Notes under the pieces: generated by a model
Told to the model about the DNA's origin: nothing
What the model saw: the letters and a program-made list of their open reading frames with translations, nothing else
Database searches by the model: none
Translations under genes and position numbers: made by a program
Shown: in pieces, positions 28,927 through 37,490 of the stretch
Position numbering within the stretch: position 1 is the stretch's first letter
How the letters are laid out: every line of letters starts with the position of its first letter
DNA from: Streptomyces sp. CA-210063
GTDB taxonomy: Bacteria; Actinomycetota; Actinomycetes; Streptomycetales; Streptomycetaceae
NCBI RefSeq assembly: GCF_024612015.1
Contig: NZ_CP102512.1
Location: forward strand, 10,540,001-10,604,000
DNA: 64,000 nt
Reading direction: 5' to 3'

Positions 28927-29000
28927 GAGCTCTCTCCTTGAGTCGGCAGGCCTCCCCGATCCATGGCCGGTGGTGCCCGAGTTGGCGAGGTTTCTCTCAT

Positions 29001-29050
29001 CTGTGAGACAGTATGTATCGAAGAGTATCTGTGAGTCAACCTGTCTCATA
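29001..29050. promoter_or_regulatory. Shared promoter-operator between DUF1269 copy 1 and TetR
   Basis: On the minus strand this 50-base block contains TTGACT as -35 and CATACT after 18 bases, framed by ATGAGAC and GTCTCACA half-sites. It matches the block at 31311-31360 at 41 of 50 positions, in opposite orientation. Both lie between a DUF1269-like gene and a divergent TetR gene, so they are probably the TetR operators. Confidence 0.65.
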
Positions 29051-29073
29051 AAAATCTGGGAAGAGGTGTCCCG

Positions 29074-29658
29074 ATGTCCCGTACCAACGACGATCCCCGC
29101 GCCCGCCGCAGCCGCGCCGCAGCCCTGACCGCCGCCACCGAACTCCTCGTCGAAGGAGGGCCCGAACGCGTCACTCACGCCGCCGTCGCCGAGCGGGCCG
29201 GAGTCGGCCGCGCCACGGTCTACCGGCACTGGCCCGACCAGCAGGCTCTCCTCTTCGACGCGCTGGCCAACGACGTCCGCCCCCTGCTCACCTTCGGCGA
29301 AGGCCCGGTCCGCCACCAACTGGTGACCCAGCTGGAGCAAATGGCTGACTGGCTCAACCAGCCCGTCGCCGTATCGGTCATCGCCACCGTCGTCGAACGG
29401 GCCGAGCGGGACGAGGACGTACGGCGCATCCGCGAAGAGATGTTCGGCCACGCCGACGAGCATTTCGCGGGCGCGCTCGCCGCTGCCGTCGACCGCGGCG
29501 AGTTCCGCCCCGGCATCGAGGAACATGCCAGAGAAGTGGTCTCCCGGATCCTCGGCCCCCTGCTGTTCCAGCGGTTCATGCTCGGCGCACGACTCGACAA
29601 GGACACGGTGATCAGTTCGGTCGACGCCGCGCTCGCACCCTGGCTGCCGAACGCGTGA
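29074..29658 (+). CDS. TetR family regulator (copy 1)
   Basis: The 194-residue protein begins MSRTNDDPRARRSRAAALTA and has a standard TetR HTH (VAERAGVGRATVYRHWPDQQALL). Its C-terminal domain has the RIREEMFGHADEHFAGAL and RILGPLLFQRFMLGA stretches seen in the TetR_C group. It diverges from DUF1269 copy 1 across a conserved promoter-operator, so it probably represses that gene and itself. A close paralogue lies at 30700-31284. Confidence 0.92.
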   Translation: MSRTNDDPRARRSRAAALTAATELLVEGGPERVTHAAVAERAGVGRATVYRHWPDQQALLFDALANDVRPLLTFGEGPVRHQLVTQLEQMADWLNQPVAVSVIATVVERAERDEDVRRIREEMFGHADEHFAGALAAAVDRGEFRPGIEEHAREVVSRILGPLLFQRFMLGARLDKDTVISSVDAALAPWLPNA

Positions 29659-30009
29659 GGGTCCGATGCGGGCCGGCGGGCCACGCACATGTTGCTCAAA
29701 GGGCTCGGGGGAGTGGCTTCGGGCATCGGCCGTGCGCCGGAAGTGGGACACACGTGTTCCTGTCCTTGCGGCAGCCGGCCGAGGCCCGTCAGATTCGTAG
29801 AACTGGGAATTGCCGCACGGTTCTTGATGCCCGTCAGAAGCAGTGAACTCGCGGAGCCGTGGGACCGCTCCATGGCACGGCCTTGGCACCGAGCCGGGCC
29901 ACTTTGCAGGGACTCGCTCAACTCCCCGGTACTTCAGCCGCGTTGCGGGTGGCCCCACCGCCTGGGCACCACGCGCGCGGCCGTAACGTCCTTTCGATAC
30001 GGTTCCGGC
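29659..30009. other. Intergenic region, no supported gene
   Basis: About 350 bases without a recognisable product. It forms the upstream region of the membrane protein gene at 30010. No clear hairpin or operator was seen. Confidence 0.5.
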
Positions 30010-30552
30010 ATGTCCGATCTCGACGCTGAGCAACCGTCGGCCTCCGGCTCCCCGGAACCTTCTGCCCAGAAGCTCGAAGCCCTGGGCGAGCGGCTCAAGG
30101 AACGGATCTACGCGGTGATCACCATGCTCGCCGTGGTGGTCGGCCTGGCGCAGAACGCGCATGCCCGGCACAGCACGGCGGCGTGGTACGTCACGGGCAC
30201 CGCGGTCGGCTTGTGGCTGGCGACGTTGGTGGCCGACATGCAGGCCCACCGCGTCGTTCACCAACGGTTGGCCGGCCGCCGCGAGGTACGGCACCTGCTG
30301 TTCGTCAGCAGCCCGCTGCTCAGCTGCGCCGCGGGCCCGCTTCTGATGATCGCCCTGTCGGCGGCCGGCGCCCTCGGTCTGTCCACCGCGCTGTGGATCG
30401 CGGTCGGCGTGGACGTCGCCTCGATGGCGGTCTGGGGCTTCGCGGGTGGGCGGCGGATGGGCGGTGGGTTACTGCCTTCCGGCGTGGCGGGGCTGATGGA
30501 CGCGGCGATCGGCGCGGGCGTGGTGATGGTGAAGGTGATCACTGGGCACTGA
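30010..30552 (+). CDS. Small integral membrane protein of unknown function
   Basis: The 180-residue protein has a soluble N-terminus (SDLDAEQPSASGSPEPSAQK) and four to five hydrophobic segments. Examples are IYAVITMLAVVVGLAQ, TAAWYVTGTAVGLWLATLV, a pair around LLFVSSPLLSCAAGPLLMIALSAAGALG, and a C-terminal one. The start ATG 30010 has no strong ribosome binding site. It sits between the two mirror-image TetR/DUF1269 pairs, near their axis of symmetry, and may belong to the same stress-response set. I recognise no family. Confidence 0.7.
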   Translation: MSDLDAEQPSASGSPEPSAQKLEALGERLKERIYAVITMLAVVVGLAQNAHARHSTAAWYVTGTAVGLWLATLVADMQAHRVVHQRLAGRREVRHLLFVSSPLLSCAAGPLLMIALSAAGALGLSTALWIAVGVDVASMAVWGFAGGRRMGGGLLPSGVAGLMDAAIGAGVVMVKVITGH

Positions 30553-30699
30553 GTGCGGCGGCAGGGGCTGTATCCCTGGTCCGAGCGTCGGCTTCAGCCG
30601 TCGATGGGCGCGGCCCTGAGGGCGAGGGCGGGCGCGTGAGGATGCGGGGTGCCGGTCGGCTGATGTTCGAACCGTTCGGTATCGGTCTGTCTGCGGCTG

Positions 30700-31284
30700 T
30701 CATGGGTTCGGTTGCCAGGCCGTGAGGGCGGCGTCGACCGTGTCGGCCACCGTCTCCCTGTCCGGCCGCGCGCCGAGCATGAGCCGCAGGAAGAGCAGGG
30801 GACCGAGGATCCGGGAGACCAGGTCCCGGGTGTGTTCTTCGACGCCGGCGCGTAGTTCACCGCGTGCGACGGCGGCGGCGAGCGCGTCGGTGAGGTGCTC
30901 ACCGGCGCGGCCGAACATCTCGTCGCGCAGGCTTCGTATGTCCGGGTCCCGCTCCGCGCGCTCCATGACGGTAGCGATGACGGAGGCGGAGACCGGCTGG
31001 TTGAGCCAGTCGGCCTGCTGCTGCAGGTGTGTCACCAGCTCGTCGCGGACCGGGCCGTGGCCCAGGGTGAGGATGGGGTGGGCGGCGCTGGTCAGGGTGT
31101 CCAGGAGGAGGGCCCGCAGGTCGGGCCAGTGCCGGTAGACGGTGGCGCGGCCCACTTTGGCCCGTGCGGCGACGGCGGCGTGGGTGATGTGTCCCGGTCC
31201 TCCTTCGGCGAGGAGTTCGGTGGCGGCGGCCAGGGCGTTGGTGCGGCTGCGGCGGGCGCGGGGGTCGTCGTTCGTACGGTGCAT
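30700..31284 (-). CDS. TetR family regulator (copy 2)
   Basis: The 194-residue protein starts at ATG 31284 (MHRTNDDPRARRSRTNALAA); an upstream in-frame start at 31308 is less likely. HTH VAARAKVGRATVYRHWPDLRALL and the C-terminal SRILGPLLFLRLMLGA closely match copy 1. It diverges from DUF1269 copy 2 over the conserved promoter-operator block and probably represses it. Confidence 0.9.
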   Translation of the reverse strand: MHRTNDDPRARRSRTNALAAATELLAEGGPGHITHAAVAARAKVGRATVYRHWPDLRALLLDTLTSAAHPILTLGHGPVRDELVTHLQQQADWLNQPVSASVIATVMERAERDPDIRSLRDEMFGRAGEHLTDALAAAVARGELRAGVEEHTRDLVSRILGPLLFLRLMLGARPDRETVADTVDAALTAWQPNP

Positions 31285-31310
31285 CGGGGCACCTCTCCTT
31301 CCGAGCAACT

Positions 31311-31360
31311 TGTGAGACGACTTGACTCACAAAGAGTCTCTGATACATACTGTCTCACAG
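31311..31360. promoter_or_regulatory. Shared promoter-operator between TetR copy 2 and DUF1269 copy 2
   Basis: TGTGAGAC at 31311-31318 and GTCTCACA ending at 31359 form the outer inverted half-sites. Between them a plus-strand TTGACT (31322-31327) is followed after 18 bases by CATACT. This is the inverted counterpart of 29001-29050. Confidence 0.65.
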
Positions 31361-31428
31361 ATGGCGCGGAACCCGCGGCAGCGGGCCCCGCACGTCACCC
31401 ACCCCTTGAGGCTGCAAGGAGAGAGCTC

Positions 31429-32079
31429 ATGTCTGTGACCACGAACGAGAACGCCATCGCCCTCCGTTTCGCCGACCGCGCCACCGCCTACCAGGCGCTC
31501 AGCGAGCTGAAGCACCTCAATTCCGTCACCACCGAGGTCCGCGGCGCCGTTCTGATCGAGCGCATGGAGGACGGCACCGTCCACTTCCCTGAGGGCATGG
31601 ACACGGAGTTCGGACGCGGCACCGCGGTCGGCGGGCTGGTCGGTTCGCTGGTCGGCATCCTCGGCGGCCCCCTCGGCGTGTTGATGGGCTGGGGCATCGG
31701 TGCGCTGATCGGCGGAGGACACGACTACCAGCGGGCCACCGAAGCGACCGAGGCCGTCGGCGCCTTCACGCCGCATGTCCCGCCGGGCGGCACCGTCATC
31801 CTTGCCGGGGTCGAGGAGGCCGACACGGAGGCCATGGACCTGCTGGCCATGCGCTACGGCGCTGCTCTGGAACGCCGCCCCGCTGACGACGTGCGGGCCG
31901 AACTGAAGGCGATGGAGAAGGCGGCTGACGAGATCAGGAAGCAGGAGGCCAAGGACAAGCGCGACCGCAAGCGCGGCGAGCGCGAGCGCAAGACCGGCGA
32001 GCGGAAGAGCAAGGACGGCGCCGACACGCCAGGGCCGAACCTCGCCCCGGCCGGCACGTCCGCCACAGACGCGGGGTAA
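31429..32079 (+). CDS. DUF1269-like membrane-associated protein (copy 2)
   Basis: The 216-residue protein starts at ATG 31429 after CAAGGAGAGAGCTC, the same upstream sequence as copy 1. It has the same order of parts: ALRFADRATAYQALSELKHL, the glycine-rich hydrophobic hairpin, and a very basic C-terminal helix (KDKRDRKRGERERKTGERK) followed by a Pro/Ala tail. The hydrophobic hairpin is nearly identical to copy 1, so the duplication is recent or under constraint. A terminator hairpin follows. Confidence 0.8.
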   Translation: MSVTTNENAIALRFADRATAYQALSELKHLNSVTTEVRGAVLIERMEDGTVHFPEGMDTEFGRGTAVGGLVGSLVGILGGPLGVLMGWGIGALIGGGHDYQRATEATEAVGAFTPHVPPGGTVILAGVEEADTEAMDLLAMRYGAALERRPADDVRAELKAMEKAADEIRKQEAKDKRDRKRGERERKTGERKSKDGADTPGPNLAPAGTSATDAG

Positions 32080-32097
32080 CACCCCCCTACCCCGCAA

Positions 32098-32130
32098 GGT
32101 GGGGGCGGGCCGGCCAGGTCCGCCCCCACC
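32098..32130 (+). terminator. Terminator hairpin of DUF1269 copy 2
   Basis: A perfect 11-base inverted repeat (GGTGGGGGCGG and CCGCCCCCACC) with an 11-base loop starts 19 bases after the stop at 32079. It mirrors the hairpin after copy 1. Confidence 0.65.
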
Positions 32131-32445
32131 GTGTTCATTCGTCGCCGGCCCGGCCCTCACGTCGGCTGTAGGGCCACCAGTCGCCTGTGACTTTGCCGGG
32201 GAGTACAAGGCGAGTGCGGTGTTGAAAGGCGGGTTGGTGCCATGGCCGACGCGGGCAGGCGTGAGCGCGAGACCAACGGACACGGCGACGCCATGAGCGG
32301 CGGCACGAAGCGAGTGGCGGCCGCGCCCTCGCGGGGCTCGGGTCCCGCGACCGCATGGCGTTCACCGAGGCGCATGGCGTTCACCGAGGAAGGGGAGGCG
32401 TGCACCTCAGCCTTCAGGCGGGGACCTCCGCCCGGCGGGAAGTGC
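32131..32445. other. Region without supported gene
   Basis: About 315 bases between the DUF1269 copy 2 terminator and the 3' end of the molybdoenzyme gene. Near 32355-32380 a short direct repeat, CGCATGGCGTTCACCGAGG, occurs twice in tandem. No product is recognisable. Confidence 0.4.
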
Positions 32446-34137
32446 TCAGGTAACCGTGACCTTCATCGTGTGCCAGCCGGTTGCCCCGTCGGGCAACGGC
32501 TTGTGCGCCTGTCCTGTCTGTACCTGGCCGGTGTTGTCGGTGGCGCGTACTTGCAGCCGATGTTTGCCGGGCGTCGCCTGCCACGGCCAGCTCCACTGCC
32601 GCCATGTGTCCACCGACGGCACCGCCGCGAGCTGTGCCTGCTGCCATGGTCCGTCGTCCACGCGGACCTCCACCGCGGACACCCCACGATGTTGCGCCCA
32701 CGCCACCCCTGCCACCATCACCATGCCTTGCTCCAGACGCTTGCCCGCGGTCGGCGTGTCGATCCGCGACTGTGTCTTCACCGGAGCCAGCGCCGCATAG
32801 TCCCGCCGTACCCAATAGGCGCTGAAGTCCGAGAAACGGCTCAGCTCCAGCTCCGTCAACCACTTTGTCGCCGATACGTATCCGTACAGCCCGGGCACCA
32901 CCATCCGGACCGGGAACCCGTGCTCGACCGGCAGTGGCTCCCCGTTCATCCCGACCGCCAGCAACGCGTTCCGCCCGTCACGCAACGCTGCCGTCGGCGT
33001 GCCGGCCGTGTAGCCGTCCACGGAACGGCTCACCACCTGATCCGCCCCGTCATCCGGCTCCACCTCATCCAGCAGATCCTTGATCGGTACCCCCAACCAC
33101 CGGGCGTTACCGACCAACTCACCACCGACCTCATTGGACACACACGCCAGCGTGATGTAACGCTCCACCATCGGCCGTGCCAGCAATTGCTCGTACGTCA
33201 GGGTCAGCGGCCGTTTCACCCGGCCATGAATCCTCAGCCGCCAGTCCTGCGGTTCCATCTGCGGCACCGTCAAAGCCGTGTCGATCCGGTAGAAGTCCGC
33301 GGTCCTGGTCACGAACGGCTCCACTCCAGGCACGCCGACGGACACCTTGGCGGGCAAGGGCGGTGCCGGGCTCGACGGGGACGGAAGAACCACCGCGGCC
33401 CGGGCCGCGGCCACACGCTGTGCCCAGATCTGGCGTCCGCCCGGTACGGCCGCCACGGCCGCACCCATCGCTCCGCCCGCCAGCACGAGAAACCGCCGCC
33501 GGCCCGGTGGCCGCCGCGCGCCGTCCACGTTCACCGAGATGTCGGCATCCGACGACGGCGAACGGGCCCCCTGCACGGGGGTGGGGCCTTCCTGCGCCGT
33601 CACGTCCGTGTCCGGGCCGGTGTCGTTCCCCAGGTCCTGCGCCGATGCCGCCGCAGGGCGCGGCAGGGTGCGACGCAGCAGCACCAGAAGGCCGGCGGCG
33701 GTCAGTGCACCGGCCACCGTCGGTAGTGGGTACGCCCACGTGGCGCTGGGCCGGGTGGCTGACGCGAGTACGCCGATCACCCCGAACACAGCGACGCCGG
33801 CCAGCCCGTACCCGAGCCGGCGCATGGCCAGTACACCGATGAACGCGGCGAAGACCGCCAGCACCAGCACGATTCCCGCCTGAAGCACCAGCTTGTCGTA
33901 CGTGTAGAACACCGTGACCGCGAACTCCTTGACGGGAGTCGGCGCGGCGTCCACGGCAACGCCCCCCACCGCCACCAGGGGCGCTGAGGGCCCGCCCGTC
34001 GCGGCTGCCACCAGCTCACCGACGCCCAGGGCGAGCGCGGTGGCCGCGACGCCGGCAAGCTCGCCGTACCACTGCTTGGGCGGTTTTTCTGGTGTCGGCC
34101 GACCTGTCTTCTGAGTCTCCGTGTTGATGCCAGACAT
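32446..34137 (-). CDS. Membrane-anchored sulfite oxidase-family molybdopterin enzyme
   Basis: The 563-residue protein starts at ATG 34137 (MSGINTETQKTG). About four to five hydrophobic segments fill the first 170 residues. A Tat-like GRRRFLVLAGGAMGAAVA follows, then a sulfite oxidase-type Mo-cofactor domain: the likely molybdenum-ligand cysteine in ITLACVSNEVGG, WLGVPIKDLLDEV, and GEPLPVEHGFPVRMVVPGLYGY. A C-terminal Mo-co dimerisation domain of immunoglobulin fold completes it. Family members oxidise sulfite or reduce related oxidised substrates at the cell surface. No haem domain or separate MsrQ-type gene is adjacent. Confidence 0.88.
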   Translation of the reverse strand: MSGINTETQKTGRPTPEKPPKQWYGELAGVAATALALGVGELVAAATGGPSAPLVAVGGVAVDAAPTPVKEFAVTVFYTYDKLVLQAGIVLVLAVFAAFIGVLAMRRLGYGLAGVAVFGVIGVLASATRPSATWAYPLPTVAGALTAAGLLVLLRRTLPRPAAASAQDLGNDTGPDTDVTAQEGPTPVQGARSPSSDADISVNVDGARRPPGRRRFLVLAGGAMGAAVAAVPGGRQIWAQRVAAARAAVVLPSPSSPAPPLPAKVSVGVPGVEPFVTRTADFYRIDTALTVPQMEPQDWRLRIHGRVKRPLTLTYEQLLARPMVERYITLACVSNEVGGELVGNARWLGVPIKDLLDEVEPDDGADQVVSRSVDGYTAGTPTAALRDGRNALLAVGMNGEPLPVEHGFPVRMVVPGLYGYVSATKWLTELELSRFSDFSAYWVRRDYAALAPVKTQSRIDTPTAGKRLEQGMVMVAGVAWAQHRGVSAVEVRVDDGPWQQAQLAAVPSVDTWRQWSWPWQATPGKHRLQVRATDNTGQVQTGQAHKPLPDGATGWHTMKVTVT

Positions 34138-34148
34138 CTGACCGGCGC

Positions 34149-34352
34149 TTATCGGCTGACTCGGCGTAGCCGGGCGAAGCCGACACCCAGCAGGACCAGA
34201 CCGACGATCGCCACGATCGGTCCGACGACCGCCCACAGCGTCACGCCGCTCATCGCTGAGCCCTGCATGACGTCGAGTCCCTGCAAGGTCCAGGTCACGC
34301 CGCCAAAGATCAGCATTGCGCCGAAGGCGATGACGAGCCAGTTCTTCTTCAT
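34149..34352 (-). CDS. Small two-helix membrane protein
   Basis: The 67-residue protein starts at ATG 34352 after GGAGGTACCCGC. It has two hydrophobic segments (LVIAFGAMLIFGGVTWTL and WAVVGPIVAIVGLVLLGVGF) and a basic tail (RLRRVSR). Its stop lies 11 bases before the start of the molybdoenzyme gene, so both form one transcript. Its function is unknown; it may be an assembly or anchor partner. Confidence 0.75.
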   Translation of the reverse strand: MKKNWLVIAFGAMLIFGGVTWTLQGLDVMQGSAMSGVTLWAVVGPIVAIVGLVLLGVGFARLRRVSR

Positions 34353-34379
34353 GCGGGTACCTCCAGGTGTGGAGCCGAG

Positions 34380-35816
34380 GTGCTCGACAATGAGCGTGAC
34401 GGTTCTGTGGCCGCGGCGGCGACAACGGTTCGTTGGACCCCGTTGTCAACCGATCGACGTACGCACGGCTCCACCGGTGCGTGGACGTTCCTCGGCGCCG
34501 AGTCCGGCACACTGGACGTGGCGCCCGAATACTGGCGGCCGGATCTGGGCGGCGAAGGTGGGCAGGGCGTGGCAGTGCGCAGCACCGTCGACTTCGGATA
34601 CCGCTACCGCGCCGGATGGCATGTCCTCGTCGGCGCTGTCGCGATACCACTTGGCGTCGCCATAGCCGCCGACGTCACCGTGGCGCTCGGACAGCGCCTG
34701 CTTGCCCTCAGTACGCTCGCCGTCATCGTCGCCTGGTACGCCTTGGTCGCTCCGAGGGCCATGGAAAACCGCGACGAGCGTTGGGGTGCGGCCTACTTCG
34801 CCGCCCTGGCGGTCGCGTTCCCGCTTCTGCTCGCCATAGCCCCGATCGGTGGCGCGCTGCTGTTCGCGCTCTGCCCACAGCTGTTCGTGATGGTCGCGAG
34901 GTGGCGGGTACGTGTACCGCTGCTGTTGATCCTCTACGCCGAACTCGCCTGGGCCATGTTCGCGCGGGTCGGAGTCAGTCGCTACACGCTGGCGATGGTC
35001 GGCGTGAGCGTTCTGGTGCCCATGACCGTGACGATCCTCGTGGGCGCCTATCTGACCGGCATCCGCGAGCAGAACCGCAAGCGGGCCGCGCTGATCGAGG
35101 AACTGACCCGTACGCGGGCCGCCCTGGAACGCGCGGGCCACGAGGCCGGCGTCCATGCCGAACGCGAACGCCTGGCCGCCGAGATCCACGACACTCTGGC
35201 ACAGGGCTTCACCAGCATCCTCATGCTCGCCCAGGCCGCACGGACGACTCTGCCCCGTGACCCGACGGCCGCCGACGGCCAGCTCGACATCCTGGAAAAG
35301 ACCGCCCGCGAGAACCTCGCGGAGGCACGCTCGCTGATCGCCGCATCGGCCCCGGTCGACCTGACCGGCCGCAGCCTCGCGGATGCGCTGGACCGGCTCG
35401 CCGCCCGGCATACCCGCGACACGGGTACGCGCGTCGAGGTGTCGATCGTCGGCGAGCGGTCCGGCACATCTACCGGCACCGATATCGCCCTGCTGCGCAC
35501 CGCGCAGGAGGCCCTGGCCAACGTCGGTAAGCACGCTGACGCCACGACGGTGCGGATTGAGCTACGCCACGAAAACGGCCTTATGACGCTGGCAGTGACC
35601 GATGACGGCCGGGGCTTCGACCCGGCCACCGTCCGGGGTGGATACGGCCTGCTCGGCATTCGCACCCGCGCCTCCAGCCTCGGCGGAACCTGCACGGTGC
35701 GATCGACTCCTGGCCGGTGCACCACGGTGCGGGTCGAACTGCCGATGGCCCCGGACGAGCAGGCGGCGCGTAGCCTGCAGCCTGTGCTTGATCTCAGCTC
35801 CACACCCGACCACTGA
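34380..35816 (+). CDS. NarL-type sensor histidine kinase
   Basis: After a soluble N-terminus of about 75 residues come several hydrophobic segments (roughly residues 75-225). A coiled region follows, then the HisKA_3 phospho-acceptor motif AAEIHDTLAQGFTSI, and an HATPase domain with an N box (EALANVGKHA) and DDGRGFDP. The GTG at 34380 gives 478 residues, but a start near 34572, just before the membrane part, is also reasonable. The response regulator gene begins 19 bases after the stop. The gene diverges from the membrane protein and molybdoenzyme genes, which may be controlled by this pair. Confidence 0.88.
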   Translation: MLDNERDGSVAAAATTVRWTPLSTDRRTHGSTGAWTFLGAESGTLDVAPEYWRPDLGGEGGQGVAVRSTVDFGYRYRAGWHVLVGAVAIPLGVAIAADVTVALGQRLLALSTLAVIVAWYALVAPRAMENRDERWGAAYFAALAVAFPLLLAIAPIGGALLFALCPQLFVMVARWRVRVPLLLILYAELAWAMFARVGVSRYTLAMVGVSVLVPMTVTILVGAYLTGIREQNRKRAALIEELTRTRAALERAGHEAGVHAERERLAAEIHDTLAQGFTSILMLAQAARTTLPRDPTAADGQLDILEKTARENLAEARSLIAASAPVDLTGRSLADALDRLAARHTRDTGTRVEVSIVGERSGTSTGTDIALLRTAQEALANVGKHADATTVRIELRHENGLMTLAVTDDGRGFDPATVRGGYGLLGIRTRASSLGGTCTVRSTPGRCTTVRVELPMAPDEQAARSLQPVLDLSSTPDH

Positions 35817-35834
35817 GCAGGCGGAACCGGCTCG

Positions 35835-36470
35835 ATGACTGTCAACATCCTGATCGTCGATGACCATCCCGTCGTACGCTTCGGCCTCCGCGTCATGCTC
35901 GAGGCCTACGACGACCTGCGGGTCGTGGGCGAGGCCGGCTCCGGCGACGAGGCGATCGTCCTCGCCTCCGCGACGCGCCCGGACGTCGTCCTGATGGACC
36001 TGCGGATGCCGGGTACTGATGGCGTTACCGCGACGGCGCGCATCCGCCAGGAGCACCCCGGCATTCGCGTGCTCGTGCTGACCACCTACGAAGGTGACGC
36101 CGACATCCTGCCGGCGATCGAGGCCGGCGCCACCGGGTACCTCCTCAAGGACACCCCGATCGGTACCCTGACCGACGCGATCCGGGCGGCAGCCCGTGGC
36201 GAAACCGTCCTCGCCCCACTCGTGGCCGCGCGGCTGGTGACCCACATGCAGGCGCCGGCCGGGGAGCAGTTGACCCCCCGGGAGGTTCAGGTGCTCGGCC
36301 TCGTCGCGCGCGGTCTGTCCAACAGTGAGATCGGTCGGCAGCTGTACATCGGCGAAGCGACGGTGAAGACGCACCTGCTGCGAACGTTCGTCAAGCTGGG
36401 TGTCAACGACCGCACCGCAGCCGTCACCGTCGCTCTCTCGCGCGGCATCCTCACCTCACCCCACCAATGA
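35835..36470 (+). CDS. NarL/FixJ family response regulator
   Basis: The 211-residue protein has a receiver domain with the acidic pair in IVDDHP, the phospho-acceptor aspartate in DVVLMDLRMPG, and the lysine in YLLKDT. A C-terminal LuxR-type HTH follows (LTPREVQVLGLVARGLSNSEIGRQLYIGEATVKTHL). It is the cognate partner of the upstream kinase and is normal in all respects. Confidence 0.94.
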   Translation: MTVNILIVDDHPVVRFGLRVMLEAYDDLRVVGEAGSGDEAIVLASATRPDVVLMDLRMPGTDGVTATARIRQEHPGIRVLVLTTYEGDADILPAIEAGATGYLLKDTPIGTLTDAIRAAARGETVLAPLVAARLVTHMQAPAGEQLTPREVQVLGLVARGLSNSEIGRQLYIGEATVKTHLLRTFVKLGVNDRTAAVTVALSRGILTSPHQ

Positions 36471-36599
36471 CGCTCCGTATACCGGCCATTGCGCACGCTT
36501 GTCGACTCGCGACCCCGCTCCTCGGCCGACATCAGGCAGGGCCTCTCGCGTCTGCGCGTGCGGCCCGACAGCTGTGTCAGGGCGTGGGCACCCGGCCGG

Positions 36600-37010
36600 G
36601 TCCAGAGCTGCGGCCAGGTCCGCGATGAGGTCATCGGGGTCTTCCAGTCCCACCGCCAGGCGCAGTAGGCCATGGGTGCGAAACACCTCGGGGAACATGG
36701 CGGCGCGAGCGGCGGGGGCGTCCTCGTGGACGATGAGAGTCTCGTCGTGGCCGAGCGACACTGCGGAGGTGATCAGCCGCAGGCTGTTGACGAAGGCATT
36801 GCGGGTGTCGTGCCCGGCGTCGAGAGCGAAAGCGATCAGCGCGCCGAGCCCTGCCCGCCGAACTGCCGCTTGGCGAGCTCATGCTGCGGGTCTGCGGGAA
36901 GCTCCGGGTAGGCGACGTGCAGCACGCGGGGATCGCCGTCGAGGAACTCAGCCACGCGCTGGGCGCCGACGAGGTGCCGACGCAGGCGAAGCGGCAGCGT
37001 GATGGAATGG
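36600..37010 (-). pseudogene. Cys/Met metabolism PLP enzyme (methionine gamma-lyase type), C-terminal remnant
   Basis: On the minus strand the pieces RVLHVAYPELPADPQHELAKRQFGGQG and AFALDAGHDTRNAFVNSLRLITSAVSLGHDETL are followed by THGLLRLAVGLEDPDDLIADLAAAL. This is the C-terminal third of a cystathionine/methionine gamma-lyase type enzyme. A frameshift after FGGQG separates the two parts, and the PLP-lysine half is absent. Confidence 0.8.
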
Positions 37011-37438
37011 ACTTCCTCGGATCACTGTGGTGGGTCCGGCCCGGTAGTTGCTGGAGCAACCCGGCTGCTGCCGTCTGACGGGCCCCGGAATAACCTCCAG
37101 GCCGCCCAGGCGACAAGCTCAGGGAACTCCAGTTCACTAAGGTGACCTGAAAGTGTAATAAAACGACCGACCGGGCGGAGACCGCAGGCCGGGCAGATTT
37201 CGCCGGAGTCGTCGACCGCCTACTTGGGTCACCCCATGAGGCTACGGCCGGCGACACGCTTCCGGGAGGGGGAGGGACGGGCCCTCACCTTGTGCTTTAT
37301 CTTCGGGCGTCACGCAGAGTAATAGCTTGGCTCAGTATCGAGATGAGTTCTGGCACCCCTTCGAGTGTCCGGCCAGCAACGAGACGAGACGAATCGTATT
37401 GCATCACTCCGGGGTGTGCATCATGATGATGACGCAAG
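37011..37438. other. Non-coding stretch containing left inverted repeat of a possible mobile element
   Basis: No gene is supported here. The notable feature is the 25-base repeat at 37295-37319, whose inverted partner is at 39961-39985. The stretch leads into the palindrome in front of the alpha/beta hydrolase gene. Confidence 0.5.
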
Positions 37439-37463
37439 ATGACGAGACGGCTCGTCTCGTCAT
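37439..37463. promoter_or_regulatory. 25-base palindromic operator upstream of alpha/beta hydrolase
   Basis: A perfect inverted repeat with 11-base arms (ATGACGAGACG and CGTCTCGTCAT) and a 3-base centre ends 27 bases before the GTG at 37491. Partial copies of the GACGAGAC motif occur near 37380. It looks like a TetR- or MarR-type operator, but no such regulator gene is adjacent. Confidence 0.65.
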
Positions 37464-37490
37464 TGAGTCGTAAATGTGAGGAGCGGTGCC

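Noticed and set aside
36240..36500. GTATACCGGCC near 36477 as a third copy of the TetR operator
   Set aside because: Only one half-site matches; the second arm is absent.
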